Assembly (NCBI GenBank): GCA_002224055.1
Contig: AZLU01000001.1
Location: forward strand, 92,985 to 156,984
Source: Pezizomycotina sp. ARF18
Lineage: Eukaryota; Ascomycota
Direction: 5' to 3'
DNA length: 64,000 bases
Part shown: one piece after another, positions 11,467-23,670 of the stretch
How the letters are laid out: each line of letters opens with the position of its first letter
How positions within the stretch are numbered: the first letter of the stretch is position 1
The notes under the pieces: generated by a model
What the model saw: the letters and a program-made list of their open reading frames with translations, nothing else
What the model was told of the DNA's origin: nothing
Database searches by the model: none
Position numbers and translations under genes: made by a program

Positions 11467-11914
11467 AGTGATTCATTACTTGACTGATGTATCAAAAAAA
11501 AAAAAAAAAACGGAAAATATCTGTCTTTGCAGAACGGTGAAGCTGCGTCTTTTTTTATGAAACCTGATTTATTTGTCAATTATCAGTGTGGGACCACGGC
11601 GAGAGGCGCTATTAAGTGATTACTAGGTGGAAATTATCATAATTTATGTTCTTTTCTCCAGTTGCAGATGGTGAACAATCTAATCCTGTTTCGCCTCAGC
11701 TCTCTCACGGTAGGGTATATCGGGGCAGGAAGAAAAGATGTATATTTTTAACCTCCAAAAAATGGTAATAACAATAATAATAATGATAATAATAAAGGAA
11801 ATAAAATAAATAATCTTAGCAGCTCAAAGAATTTGCACAACAATTTACAACAACCGGAACCACTTTCGCAAAGATCCGCTATCGTCAATCCACAGCTTCC
11901 TCAATTACTTCCAG
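11467..11914. other. Intergenic stretch with poly-A and AAT repeats
   Basis: Contains an A17 run near 11,493 and AAT-rich simple sequence (11,770-11,810) just upstream of the next zinc-finger gene. No gene seen. Confidence 0.6.
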
Positions 11915-13300
11915 ATGGCGGGTATAAAAAACACCTCGAAAGGCGACGTTCGCAACAACAACGACGATGACGGCTCTCCAGCGGGTGTGCGAGCACAAGA
12001 GGTAAACTGGGAAATGGAAATCAGCGAAGACGAAGAAGAAGAGTTGGATAATAATCGCGGAGCCGACGAGGAGAATAGCGAGGGTCGATGCAGGTAACAT
12101 ATCTATGCTGATCCATTTCCTTCTTCCTGTTGTTTCTTCCGGATTACAGGTAAGGAACCACGAGTAGGCTAACGTCTTTGGGAGTGGAATCGGCAACTGC
12201 GGCACCACGGCATCCAGAATCAGGGGCGGCAAATCCTGGAACAGTCGTAAAGGCAACGGCACACTAGTTTACGGCGCATGCTATCGGTATTATTCAAAAC
12301 ACGGGAAAGACCGCCCAACAAACCTCGAGGGGCGCAGGAAGGTACGCGCCAAGCAGGGTTACTACAGAGGCCAAAAGCGAAAGGCACGCCTTACGATCAT
12401 TCAGAAGCGAAGGATAAACTAAGAGACACAGAAGAGATCCGTTGCAGGTGAGCCTCGGCCTGGAGAAGAAGCGAAATGTTCGCAAACTGACTAGTACGGG
12501 AATCTGCAGTGATTGCCGTACTGGAGATTCTGGATACAAGGGATCGCGAAGGGGTCAGTGGGATTGGGGCCGAGAAAATGTGCGACCGCTCTGCAAATAT
12601 TGCTCCAAGCGTGAACGCATCGGGCTCCAAAGAGCAGATCGCTCCCCCACCAAGCGGGCGAAAAACGACAGTCGAAAAACAAACGCACCGGTCTAGTGCA
12701 ATTACGTTCAAAGTAAGTCCGCACGAGAACAAAATGCTTCATATTTAAAAAGTATTATATGTTAGGTATGTGACGGCATTAACAAAATATTCAATACTAG
12801 GGATACCGCCAGGCAACAAAACGGAAGTAAAAAATCCTTCCAAAAGTCCGGCTTATGCTGATATCACAGACGCTCCCAGCTCGCCGCGCGTAAACATCGA
12901 GAAGTGGCACTGCCCCCGAACATCCCACTCGTGTCAAGCCAAAGATCCCGCAACCCTCCCTCGAACCCCGCCTCAGGCTCCATCCAAGGATAAAGCTTCC
13001 ACTGATAACATCACAACCGTTGCGGCCCTTATGACCGCCATGCGGGCTAAGCTTAAGTCCTTAAAGGCTATCGCGTCGTCAGTGCAGTCATCGCAGCCTT
13101 TCCCGCAAAAATCCTTGGAGAAGCGTATCTGCAATTTGGAGAGCAATCTAGCAAATCAGCTTCTAGTAGGTTACGAGGATACTGAAAGGTCCATTCAAGG
13201 AGTGGTGAAGCTCGACGGGGAGGAGAAGATGGAGCTAATTGCGGAGAATCTGACGGGGTGTCTTGCTGAGAGAGATTGGATGAAGGGGTTGGTTGGTTGA
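11915..13300 (+). CDS. Two-finger GATA-like zinc-finger family protein
   Basis: Starts at ATG 11915 with an acidic N-terminal exon (MAGIKNTSKG...SEDEEEELDNN) that ends TGCAG at 12093. Finger 1 (about 12,187-12,320) reads GNCGTTASRIRG...LVYGACYRYYSKHGKDRP; tyrosine replaces the third cysteine and the acceptor in front of it is not canonical. Finger 2 is C-S-D-C then 25 residues then CKYCSKRER, split by an intron from 12448 to 12509. After an intron (GTAAGT at 12713) the last exon, 12766-13300, encodes a disordered linker and then TTVAALMTAMRAKLKSLKA and the terminal motif LIAENLTGCLAERDW. The last exon is the best-preserved C-terminal domain of the family. One frame change lies between the two fingers (near 12,385). 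Confidence 0.65.
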
Positions 13301-14599
13301 GAGGTTGATCACGGAGGGTACAGGTTGCTAGAGGGGAGAAAGAATTTGCTGTGTTTGGAGGCCTCTTTTTTTAAACACCATGTTACATGGTTTCACAATT
13401 GACGATACGGCGTGAGGCGAAGATACACGGCGGAATTGCGGGTCAAATGTACTAGAAGAACGCTTCGACGTCGTAAAGCAGTTTATATGGAATCATTCGC
13501 CTAGGCGTAATGCACTTGAGCAGAAATGGCGTTTCTTCATGGAAAGGATAACAAAGTAAATAAAACGAAATGAAATAGTTATTCAGTGTTTCAACGAACA
13601 GAAAAATAGCCAGCCCCTTTCCTATCTCCTACCAAATCAAAAGAAAGAAAAACAAAGGAAAGAAGAAAGAAAAGAAGAAAGAAAAGAAGAAGAAAGAAGA
13701 AAGAAAAGAAGAAAGAAAAGAAGAAAGAAAGGAAGAAAGAAAGAAGAAAGAAAGGAAGAAAGGAAGAAGAAAGAAAGAAGAAAGAATACAAAGGGAATAA
13801 GAAGGAGAAAAAAGTGACAGGAGTAGGAGTCTAGAGGGGAATTAAAAAAAAGTCCTTTGAAGAGAACAGCTTTAAAACGATATACCCATGAGCTGTTTAA
13901 ACGCTCCCACTTTCCTCCGGCCCGATCTTTCGTATGTTTAGCGCCCGATTTGGAAAGTTTGGATGGTACAGCTTTCTAGGTACATACGTGTCTGGTTAAG
14001 CATATTGATTCTAGCTCGAAGTTAAGCCTTGTAGCATCGCCGAAATTGCGTAACAGGGCCGGCCACAGCTCCACAAGTGCATGCCATAGCTCGAAGAGAG
14101 CAGGAGTGGCGAGAATTCTCAAAATGCAATTTACCTAACGAATTCTATTGGCAAGCTTTTCCCATACCTTCGCCTGTTATCTAAAAATGTTATTCTCATA
14201 GTACCGGGGTCCCGTCGTTCCCGACAATCCGATGATAGGGCTCGCGGCAGCCCGGATATATAGCCTGCATGAGCCGAAATTACGGACGCCCTCTTTTTAG
14301 AGCAACCGCATGTGCAAAACACTCAAATGGAAAACAAAAAAAAAAAAATTTAATATTGTGGGAGGCTGGGTGTTGCAATGTTGCACAGAACTTAACGACT
14401 ACCACAGTAATATGTTTCGACGGAAGGCTCTGACCAAATATCTGAAAGTGAGTCTGTTTGCTTTCGACGCGTCGCGAACAAAAACCTTCATCGCGATCTC
14501 AAAATATATCCAAGCGGTTTTCTTCTTCCCCTTACCATTCATTAAAACTCTTGACTGTAAAAAATACCCCGCACAAGCAAAACTTATAGCGACATATCC
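13301..14599. other. Intergenic stretch with a purine-rich GAAA/GAAG tract
   Basis: No gene seen. 13,640-13,800 is an almost pure-purine tandem tract of GAAA/GAAG units. The long Phe/Ser minus-strand ORF over it is a repeat artefact. Confidence 0.7.
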
Positions 14600-16758
14600 A
14601 TGGCAAGACAGAAATCGCAAAATCCTCAGAAGTGCGAGGTAGCTGTCGAACATTCCGGCCCACCAAGTCCTGAGACTGAAGAAAATGACGGGAATCATAC
14701 CTCGGCCGCCCAGGAGGCTGCACTTGAGTCTCATTTGTGCCCACCACAACACAAAAACGGCAACGATGATGCCCGGGACGGCGATTTTGATGATAAGGAT
14801 AGTCATAACAATGAGGATAGCGCTGATGTTCAGGACGGCGACGTTACTAGAACACAAAACGGGAACACTAGTGTAACGATACGCAGGTCGCACGCGCCGC
14901 CGCACTGGCAGCGCGTGCCGGTAATTTAGCACAAGAAAATTACGGAACGCAAACACTCTCCGATACTTCGGAGAGGCGGTGCAGGTAAGAAGCAGGGCTC
15001 ATGTCCATAACCGGTATACATCTGGAGCTGACTCAATACGACGGGGCTTTTTATGCACCCAGCAACTGCGGCGAGACATCAACATGCCCTTCGGGAAAAT
15101 GGTACAGATCTAAGAATGGAGAAACCTTAGAGTGTAGCGCCTGTTACACGTGCCGACGCAAGCACAAGAGAGCCCGCCGCGTCGATCGCATTGATGCAGC
15201 GGCCAATCGAGGCAGCGATTCCGAAGACGACTCCGACGAACCTCCCGCTCCAACCCAAGCTCTCCGCCGTCGCGCCCGTGGTCGCCCACCGAAACTCTAC
15301 GAGGAAATCGAATGCAGGTGAGGAATTAATATATAATACGGAGAAGTTCCGGCGAAAACCACACTCTAAACGGTAGAACAACCTGATGTTTCTGCGCGCT
15401 ACTAACACGTTGCTTTATCTCACGCGCGAACAGCAACTGCGGCTCGCGCAATACGTCGCATAATAGTACCGGATCTGCCTGTTGGTACACCGCGCCGGAT
15501 GGTCGAGGCAGAAACTGCCACAGGTGCTATAACTACCGGAGAACGCACAAGAAGGATAGGCCGTTGAGGAGCGAGGGTTCCTCTGGCGCCCAACCGCCCA
15601 ACCCCCAGCGGGCAGCAGGGCCAAGGTCCCGATCGCCGGCCCTGCTGGGACGGTGGAAAAATGCAGGTGAGAATATCCAATACTGTCCATTTTGCCAGGT
15701 CTTTATTCTGTACGTATGATGTTGACAAGCGATAATACAGGCCGCCAGGCTTATCACCTCCAAAGCTTCAAATATTAGGTTCGTCTTCTCGAGGACATGG
15801 CGTATAGGTCATATACACCTTTCTTCTCTCCTCTTCTTTTCTTATATTTTGAGCGCCCCCTTTTTTTGTATCCCAAAATACACTCACGCCGTGGTCAATT
15901 GATCGAAGGTTCAACTAATATATGTTTATCTCTCTTCGTGCCTTTCACCTCCAGCTCCGACGGCGACGATTGCCGCGTATTACCGATCGCAACACTTCCT
16001 CCCAATCCTCTTCCCTCGGAGGAAATTGCACCGGCGGCAAAGAAAACTGTAGCGTCAGAAGGTCAAGAAGCGTCGGCGCCTCGAGGAAGTGATCGCGATG
16101 AACACCCCGCACGGCCAGCGACGCGAACGGTGATCAACCTGTTCGACGACGGCCGCTATCAGGTAATCAAAGAAGAGCCCCCGGACGAGGACGGCGCGAT
16201 TGCGGGTTCGGCATCCGAGGATGCAAGTGAGAACGCCCGTAAGCGTCGACGCCCTTCACGCACATTGTCTACGGACGCGGAAGCCGGCACCGAAAGCGCG
16301 CTAGCAGACGGCTCGGGGAGACCTCCTTCGGCTCAGGACCAGGAATATAATGTCAGCAACCCTCTTTCGTCTAGGGCTACGACTCCCGAAACACGACCGG
16401 TACAGCCGGCGTCACTGAGCGGCCCCAACAAGACCCCGCTTACGCTCCACCACCGTCCGCATCGGAAAGTGACATATACGAGCCCGTCAGGCAGCTCTGC
16501 GAGGCGATGCAGTCTGATATCGTGAAACTCCGAGGGCTGAGACTGAAGGCTGACAGCGAATCGCTCAGCGAGGGTTACGATGCCCAGCTGTGGGATACTC
16601 AGCGGAACTTGATGCACCCAAAGCTGCAGAGGGCTCTGCGCGAGGAGGGGAACCTTCAGGTTCTGGGTTTCTCCGAGGGCATGAAGAGGAAGCTCATCGC
16701 GCAAAATGCGGAACAACTTTTCAAAATGGGCAAATGGAGGGACGAGCTTGTGCAATAA
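14600..16758 (+). CDS. Largest two-finger GATA-like zinc-finger family protein
   Basis: Begins at ATG 14600 with a hydrophilic acidic N-terminus (many D, N and E). Exon ends TGCAG at 14984 and 15317 are followed by GTAAGA and GTGAGG donors. Finger 1 (from 15063) is C-S-N-C-G-E-T-S then 21 residues in all then CSACYTCRRKHKRAR. Finger 2 (from 15434) is C-S-N-C-G-S-R-N then 25 residues in all then CHRCYNYRRTHKKDRP. A third TGCAG|GTGAG at 15666 leads to an intron, and an acceptor TCCAG at 15954 opens a long disordered exon (SSDGDDC... to KTPLTL). The C-terminal domain (about 16,440-16,758) reads ESDIYEPVRQLCEAM, then GMKRKLIAQNAEQLF and GKWRDELVQ. Frame changes occur near 14,875 and 16,435. Confidence 0.7.
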
Positions 16759-17332
16759 AAGTTTTCCTCTTAAGTTTACAACGTCTACTATTTATTAATA
16801 TACACTGTTCATGATTTCTTGTTGATTTTGCTATATATATGTATATTGTTGGTTTCGGGTTTTGTATGAAAGTGAGCTCTTGAACAGTTACTATCATTCT
16901 GGTCTGCGTCTCCTTTTGCATTCGATATTACCTTATCGCTCAAGGTTTACAGGCATGAATTGTCTTTTAACCCCTTCTTGTTTTTAAAAACATTTGAGAA
17001 CAGTCAAGGGAACCTTGACTGATTGTTTAGTATCCGCCGAAAGCGGACGTATCCTTTCTTCTCTCTCCATCTCCTTCTCTTTCTCCTTCTTTATTCCTTC
17101 TCTATTTTAGTTATTTTCTTTTCAGGGTTAGGTATTTTGCTAGAGTTCGAGCTTCTTACGTGTGGTTTTTATCCTCGTAGGCCCAATGGACCCAAAGCTG
17201 CGGGCGCTTCAAGTAGGGTTCTAGAATCTACAGCTTGTACTCTACAACAGCTCTATTCCTCCTTATCGTTTCATTTGGGAAGTTTTCAAACACTATATTA
17301 GCCGTTGATCTAGGCCTTCAAGGGCTGACTAT

Positions 17333-17736
17333 TTGATCAGTACCACTCGCCGCTATAGCCCGTTCATCCGATCCTCACCGGCGCCTCGTACGGCATCGCG
17401 TACCCCAACCTCCATGTCCCCGCGAAAACATCCAGCAACTCCGAACGCGGACCACACTTCCGTCCGTGAGATCCTACAAGCGATCCGTACTAGAATCGCC
17501 TGGCGGAAGAGTCTCGGCCCCGGAATAAAGGACGACAAGAATTCGCTACGGAAGTGAAATTGCAAATGCTGTACTTGTGGACCAACAAAGAGGAATTAAA
17601 AGAAACGTTCTTGGCCACGGAAATAGCGCTCGAAAACGGCCCGCAGGAAGGAAAGAAACGCGATAATTTGCTGAGGAGTAATTTGAGCGATTTTTTGAAT
17701 GATAGGGATTGGTTCAAGGATTCGCAGGAGGAGTGA
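17333..17736 (+). CDS. Solo C-terminal domain of the zinc-finger family
   Basis: Two overlapping frames join near 17,520. The first ends TSVREILQAIRTRIAWRKSL, the second continues EVKLQMLYLWTNKEEL and ends LLRSNLSDFLNDRDWFKD. The paired motifs match the family consensus (the first like TTVAALMTAMRA, the last like NLTGCLAERDW). No zinc finger was found in the 600 bases upstream, which are T/C-rich. So this is either a finger-less paralogue or a truncated copy. It is the last plus-strand member of the main array. Confidence 0.5.
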
Positions 17737-18614
17737 TTTTCTCAAATTGGGGAAGCAAGATATATAAGCAAATAGGGGAGTAGAAGGAGATCGGGGGATA
17801 TTTAGCTAGGCACTGAGTGATTTCTCCATCATTCTTCGGTTCAAACGTCCTGATACGATTCCAGGGTTCCAGTAGTGTGGATTTAGAACGAACACCTCCG
17901 AGTCTTCATTTTCAATCCGTTAGCCAAAGATTAGGTTAAAAAAAAGTTGCTATGCTTCAAAGAAAACATTCACCATTACCTCTGTAGTTCTACTCTATAT
18001 TTCTTCATCTTTCGTCGAAAAACAGAACAACTTCCATATCACGTGAGCAGGGAACCGCGAATCTCGGAAGAAAATCGGCAAAAAATTTCCTTATCAAATC
18101 AGCTTGCTAATGCATACTCCTCAGCAGCTTTTTTACGAACTAGCGATTGTAATTCCGTGTCTATTGAGAAAGCGCTCGAACGGATTAATATCCCTATATT
18201 AAAATAATAACAATAATAAAAAAAGAGAAATTAGTGCAATTTGTGCAATGTCTGTTGTTACAACGAATGACATATGTACATACTTCTGAACATTTAAGAG
18301 TGTGTTTCCCTAGGGACCCCTTTTCCTTCCCCAACTTTGCTGCTTTTAATTCTATCTCTCATCTTCTACATATAAAATTCGACTTCCCCGTATTCTGCTT
18401 ATTTCTACACCGAACCGCTGTGCAGTAGTTTAGTCTCTTCGTGTCTAAGTATGAATTTATTTCCCCGTGACCATCTTATCTTTTCTCTCAGGTGTTTTTT
18501 TTTTTTTTTTTTTTTTTTTTTGAAATATTGTTATCGTGAAAGGATTCCTCTATTGGTGTTCCTTTATGTGATTATGAGATTTGTTTTGTTCACATAAAGC
18601 CGCAAAGCGCCGGC
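17737..18614. other. Intergenic stretch
   Basis: AT-rich with a T37 run at about 18,495-18,531. No gene recognised. Confidence 0.6.
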
Positions 18615-19308
18615 TTAGCCCCAGCCATGTTCGAAGGCTCTCGCGCAATCGGTCATTGCCTCGTCCTCATCTTCATCGACTGCCGGCATACTCGCTCCGA
18701 GCTCGCTACGCGTGTTAGCGAGTGGAATCACATCTCCATCGGCCTCTTCGCTACCTTGGTCTCGTTTCTGAGTACCCTTGAGCATCCTCGCTTTATTACC
18801 CTGATCGTCTCTCTGAGTGTCTTGGTTCGTGAATTCGGGTGCTTCTTCGGCGACGTGGCACTCTTGTTTAAGCGTGACTGGTAGGGAAATTTGTTGATGT
18901 CGAACTCCTCTTCTTCCTCATCGCTATCTTCCACTGCCTGTCCAAGCCCACTAGTGAACGGCGTGGCGGCTCCGAACATCTTACAGGGCTGTGGCCCGGC
19001 GAAGCCTCACCATCACCACTGTACCACTTATTTGAAATTTCTCTAACATCCACCCGACCGAATCTTACAGCCCTTCCAGTTTCGATGACCCCGTCATCAT
19101 CATCAGCCTCGTTGTCGTCTTCGTGGTAACCTATAACGCTATTCACCGATTCCCCATCCTCATCCTCCTCTTCTTCTTCTTCACCAAATTCTTCTCCGTC
19201 ACCTAAAGCTTCATCGTCGTTCTGGGACTGCTGTCCGTGCGGCGCACACCCTTCTTTGTCCGATTCTCCTTGTTGGTTCGCCGTGCCGTTCTACGCCGTA
19301 GCGTTCAT
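18615..19308 (-). CDS. Acidic low-complexity protein of unknown function
   Basis: Three consecutive frames on the minus strand read like one protein: an acidic stretch (EEFGEEEEEEDEDGESVN) then GRAVRFGRVDVREISNKWY; next, in another frame, MFGAATPFTSGLGQAVEDSD then DINKFPYQSRLNK; finally EEAPEFTNQDTQRDDQGNK to AMTDCARAFEHGWG and a stop at 18615-18617. About half of the residues are charged. The frame changes (near 18,990 and 18,865) may be decay or sequence errors. I do not recognise the family, and the start is uncertain because a stop lies just after the first ATG at 19308. Confidence 0.45.
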
Positions 19309-19713
19309 CCGGAACCTAGGTTGATGAAAAATAAAAAAAGAAAAACAAAAAGGATGGAAACATAAGCCTGAGCAGACACAGGCGAGAACAATACCCAATA
19401 TACTGAGGCATATCATTGTATGGTCGAGTAAAAAAGATTCTTCGTACGTGGACATCGATGCCCTTGTATACTTAAGTCACGGCAGTATTCCTGTTATCAG
19501 CTTTGCAATGAAGGGGAGATGTATACTTGAAATATTATACCATATATGCATCCAACTTTATCTATAGCAAATCTATTGCTCTAAATATGCTCCTAGCTTT
19601 GATAGTACATGTAATTTCCAGCCTATGAAATAATTGTTCTGTTCGGGATGTATGGGCATGTCAAAGTCAATGGTGATCTGTTTGAAAAAAGGAAACCTTT
19701 CCCGGGTCTATTC

Positions 19714-20753
19714 TCACTCTTCCTCCGGATCAACCGATTTCGAGATGTCAACATCAGCCACAAACGTCTTGTACGGGGACGTAACATCATCCACTCCAAT
19801 CCTTTTTCTTTAGAAACTTCTCCAAAAGACTTCAAACTTCTCCTAGTGATCATACCCATCACGCCGTCCTTAGTGACTACTTCATCAACTTCGAAAAAAT
19901 TGTTCTTGGCCGATCGACGAGAACATATCCATCAGCTCGAGTTGGCTGTAAGTGCAAACCGCCTCGACATGATGGGAATACTGAGGCGCTCCGCGAAGCC
20001 GACACCCTAATGATTGCGGAAGATAGGGTTCGAGGAGGTGATCTTTACGGGCTGGTACTTCGGGAGGCCGATCTTGACGTCACCCACAGTTGATCTTGAC
20101 GCCCTTGACTCTGATGTTGAGCTCGCCAGGGTCCGATCGGTGTTGCATTGGAGCCGCGAAATTGATGCGATGCCACTTGAAGTAATCGATCAGGTGCTTA
20201 AAATCGCCAAGATCGATGTCCCTGACCGGATAAGGCTCCTCAGCATCGCCAACTAACCCGTGTGCGATAATCGACCCGCGCCAGTCCTGTCCAGCAGCGT
20301 GGCCGGCGGACTTAAAGATAGAGCGGTTCGCGTCATTATACTGCTCCAAGAATACGTCACGATAGTTGATGCGGATGGCGTCGCGCAGTTCCCTACCGCA
20401 GCAGTTGTTCGTGATGATATCCGTGTGGGCCAGGTTCCTGTCGTTGATTAACTGCGTGAGGTCTGGTCCAACGGCGTAGGAACAGTAGCGATGTTTGATT
20501 TCAACGTATACGAGCTTCGGCTTGCTTTCGTCATAAGGGAAGAAGATGCAGAGATAGTGCTTGACGCTGGGTTTGTTGTCGGGGACTGCTTGAACTCAGC
20601 GTACACCTTACACAGGATCTTGTGGGCGGGCCAGTCGGTTTGCTGGCATTCGCAGCTGCAGTCGGCGGCGCCGTGGCAGCGGCTGCAGAGCTGAGCAGAA
20701 GATTTGTCGCAGATGAGGCAGGCGCGCTCAGAAGCGGTCGTAGAGGAATCCAT
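19714..20753 (-). CDS. MYND-type zinc-finger protein (frameshifted)
   Basis: The N-terminus has a textbook MYND finger: CLICDKSSAQLCSRCHGAAD then CSCECQQTDWPAHKILC, all eight zinc ligands visible in residues 12-49. It continues in the next frame as VPDNKPSVKHYLCIFFPYDE, DLTQLINDRNLAHTDI, WRGSIIAHGL and DLGDFKHLIDYFKWHRI, then DVKIGLPKYQPVKITSSNPI. Fungal MYND proteins of unknown function share the pattern of a MYND finger followed by an FFP-like block. The first frame change looks like one G lost at FK|AVP (about 20,592), and the next like one extra G near 20,083. The C-terminal third (19,714-20,010) is less clear and ends ADVDISKSVDPEEE. Such fingers usually mediate protein-protein contact. 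Confidence 0.7.
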
Positions 20754-22008
20754 TATTAAACGATGAGAATTTGAGTTGTTCTGTACGTTGTCTGGAGTAT
20801 TGTATTGAGATGTTTCGGTGTCACTGTGTAATTTGCAATTTATTTGTTTGTTAGAGTTTCAGCTGTGACTTCGTGGGAAAAAAAAAAAAAAAAATGAAAC
20901 CGGAGATGTTGAAAATCATCTCACCCATATAAATCAAGCGCGATGCAAGAAGCAGCTAAGGTAATTTTGGTATTTTATTTCATACCTGCAGTCTCTGGAT
21001 ACCTTCACAGTAACTACTGTTCCTTCAGAGTTCTGGTTATCAGACTGGACTATTACTGTACTCGGAATCCTGTCGCTGTTAACATTGGCTAATGCGAGGC
21101 TACGAAGCTATTGAGGAATCGAAGTTTGAAGCCTATACACCGTAGGGACGAAGATTCTTCTACGGCTGTGGCGCACGTTCAGTAGCTGTAATGGATGACT
21201 CAGTTGGCAATAAGGCGCTCGCAAAAGATTGGATCAAGAAATAATACCATGAAGTTTACGAGGGAGCTCATGGCCTGGTCGGTTGGCAAAAACTTATGAC
21301 ATGCTCAAACGAACGTCTGCGATCGTAAGGTGCCTCTGTATACGAGACTGTTTCATCATTAAACGGCTATCTCCGATACTCCGAGGGAAATCCTAGAAGC
21401 TCAGCGCGGTAGCGGAACTGCCTGACTCCCAGGCGGCTAAGCTAAGATTTTATGCAGTAACTTGAACGTAACTTTACAGCATAGAAAGCGCTTTCTGAAA
21501 CGGGGCCTAATCGCCTATCAAAATACTAATACTGAGAGATAGATTACAGACGCTCTACGACTTCATCCTTAAAGAATCTTTCGACGATAGGTAAAATTGC
21601 GCGACTGTGCTTTCATGCAGTTTTCAGCGACGTCGCAGTAACGTGAGTGGGTTTTCTAATCCATTCTGCTAAGGTAGCCAATCTACCAAACCCCTAATCT
21701 AGTACGGTAAGATCGTTCCGGATATGTAAACGCTCGAGTAAAACTGATATCGGCGTATCGCTTACCGACACATCGCGAAATTAAAGTATGGCTTTGACCT
21801 GCCCAAATAAATCTTTCAGACAAGATGTAGACCAGATGTGATCCAGAAACCTATAAAGAAGCCTCTAACTCATGCCACTTTTCAATACATTCCAGCCTTG
21901 TAGAACCAGGTCACTACCGAGCTAGAAATTCCCTTCGAGAATATCGGGATTTCACAGAGTACACTCCGCCTCGCCCCTCTTTCTCCTCCTATCTCTTCGT
22001 CTGTAACA
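20754..22008. other. Gene-poor stretch with degraded coding remnants
   Basis: No intact gene. On the plus strand, 21,085-21,330 reads RGYEAIEESKFEAYTP, FFYGCGARSVAVMDDSVGNK and YHEVYEGAHGLVGWQKLM with interspersed stops, suggesting an old coding sequence. Similar protein-like pieces occur to about 21,890. I cannot name the family. Confidence 0.35.
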
Positions 22009-22592
22009 TGCATATGCACATGCAGTTCGCAATCATCGGCGTCTTCGGCACTTTTGTGGCCACAGTGGCGGCGAACCGATACGGCCGGGTCGCCAGAGTT
22101 GTAATTATCATGAACACCTGCTTTGCTACCTTCAACCATTGAGCAGAATCCTCTCTTCCAACTACTCTCAAGCTTTCTCCACCAAGGTCGGCAGTGATCC
22201 AGCTTCAACGCTGGCACCTGAGGTTTTACACTAAACCCAATTGTGCCGGCGATGTGGTCTTTCACGATTATAGCGACGACGACGTCCTATGCCAGGACGT
22301 CCCTCCGAAGGTGAACTCGGTCTCGTTCATGGTGCCTGCCGGTTTATTCGAGGACGGGGAGCCCAAATATCACGCTTTCCTCATGGACGCTCCCGCTACT
22401 GCTACGTGCGGCCCGAACCCTGTCCTTTGGGACTCAGATCTCTTCGCGGAGAAGAAGATGGAACCAGGCAAGCCGCTGTGCCTACAGACGCAGGGCAGCC
22501 ATTGGAACTCTTACAGGGTGATGGAGAAACCATGTACCGGTGGGTGTAAGAAAGTTCTGAAGATTTTCGCTTTAGAGACCCAGGGCCATTAG
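22009..22592 (+). CDS. Small secreted protein, family member 1
   Basis: ATG 22009 opens MHMHMQFAIIGVFGTFVATV ending AANR, a plausible signal peptide. An intron of about 90 nt follows (splice sites not fully resolved; acceptor near 22,186-22,194). The second exon (to 22,592) encodes WHLRFYTKPNCAGDVVFHDY, VLCQDVPPKVNSVSF and the tail HWNSYRVMEKPC...GGCKK, with six or more cysteines. It is related to the two loci downstream (23.7 and 24.8 kb): all share a short signal exon, then W-x-x-[RK]-x-Y-x-x-x-x-C and a C-Q/G-D/N-F/V block. It is the best preserved of the three. An extracellular role is inferred; function unknown. Confidence 0.6.
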
Positions 22593-23670
22593 CCGCCTGA
22601 GTATAGGGATTCGCCACTCTGCACTTTCTCCGGCCTGGTACACTTAATTATCTCAGGATTTACCTTTTTTTTCTATTAATTTTTCATTTTCAAAACTAGC
22701 CCCGACCGTCTTGCGCTTTTTTTTTTCTGCTCCAAATAACGGACGCTACAGAACACTGAGTGCTTGCCGATTATAAGTTTCTTTTTTTCTCTTTATTCTG
22801 TAATGGTAGCACGTATCACATAGCGAAGTATATCTAATATACTAATACTCTAATGTATCTCACTCTGTTTTGATGCCTTAGTCTCAAATATGAAATGGTA
22901 CTGTTGCAGCGTTATCAAGAATGCCAAATCCAAACTAAAAAGGAGTAATTTATAGGATTCTCATGAAATTGGGATGGAGGGTTATCAATGACCTCTAAGT
23001 GTAGAACAATTTAGAACGGTGTTGCCAGAATTGATCGCAACTCGGACGCAGGAAGTCCTCACGCCGATATAATATCCAGAACTTGAAGCCAATTTGAATA
23101 TGGCCATCGTTGTCTGCCTTTGTCGAGAGTCGGTTACGTGTTTCAAGGAATTTTCGGTTTTACTCAAGGTTTCAACTAAGGAAATCTGTTCCCTTTTCGT
23201 CCTCTTGGATTCGCATAGTATTCTTTATATATGGCTCTACTCTGTGAGGGATTTGAACACCAATTCTCAGTATATCGATATTCTACTATTCCGCAAGATA
23301 TGTCTAGATTGGTTTCGCTTTTCGCCCCTTTTAGATGAACACATGTCAGCCATTGCATAACCGTCCTTTGGGTAAGAAGTTTACCAATATCGCTGATACC
23401 CGCGCCAGGCTTGTTCATTTTTATCACCATGGTTGGGGGACACTTAACAGATGACTTCTGGAACCGACATCACGAAAATTGCCTATAGATGGTCAGGCTC
23501 ATCGTATAAATAACTCAGTTGGATTCCGATTCCTCTATTTCAAATGATTTCATGACAAAAATCAGAGAGCAGTACTGGAAACTGTAACATCCTGCTTTTA
23601 GGCGATAGCCTCTCGACTATATCAGTACGGCGTTTTTATTTGATCAACCACAAAGTTTCCTACACTTAAA
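22593..23670. other. Intergenic stretch
   Basis: T-rich tract 22,663-22,790 and no recognisable gene. Short ORFs near 23,094-23,430 show no coding pattern. Confidence 0.5.

Noticed and set aside
13591-13791. Phe/Ser-rich minus-strand ORF
   Set aside because: Translation of a GAAA/GAAG purine tract.
14399-14956. 185-codon minus-strand ORF with hydrophobic stretches
   Set aside because: Antisense shadow of the acidic N-terminal exon of the 14.6-kb zinc-finger gene; the plus-strand reading has the family context and splice sites.
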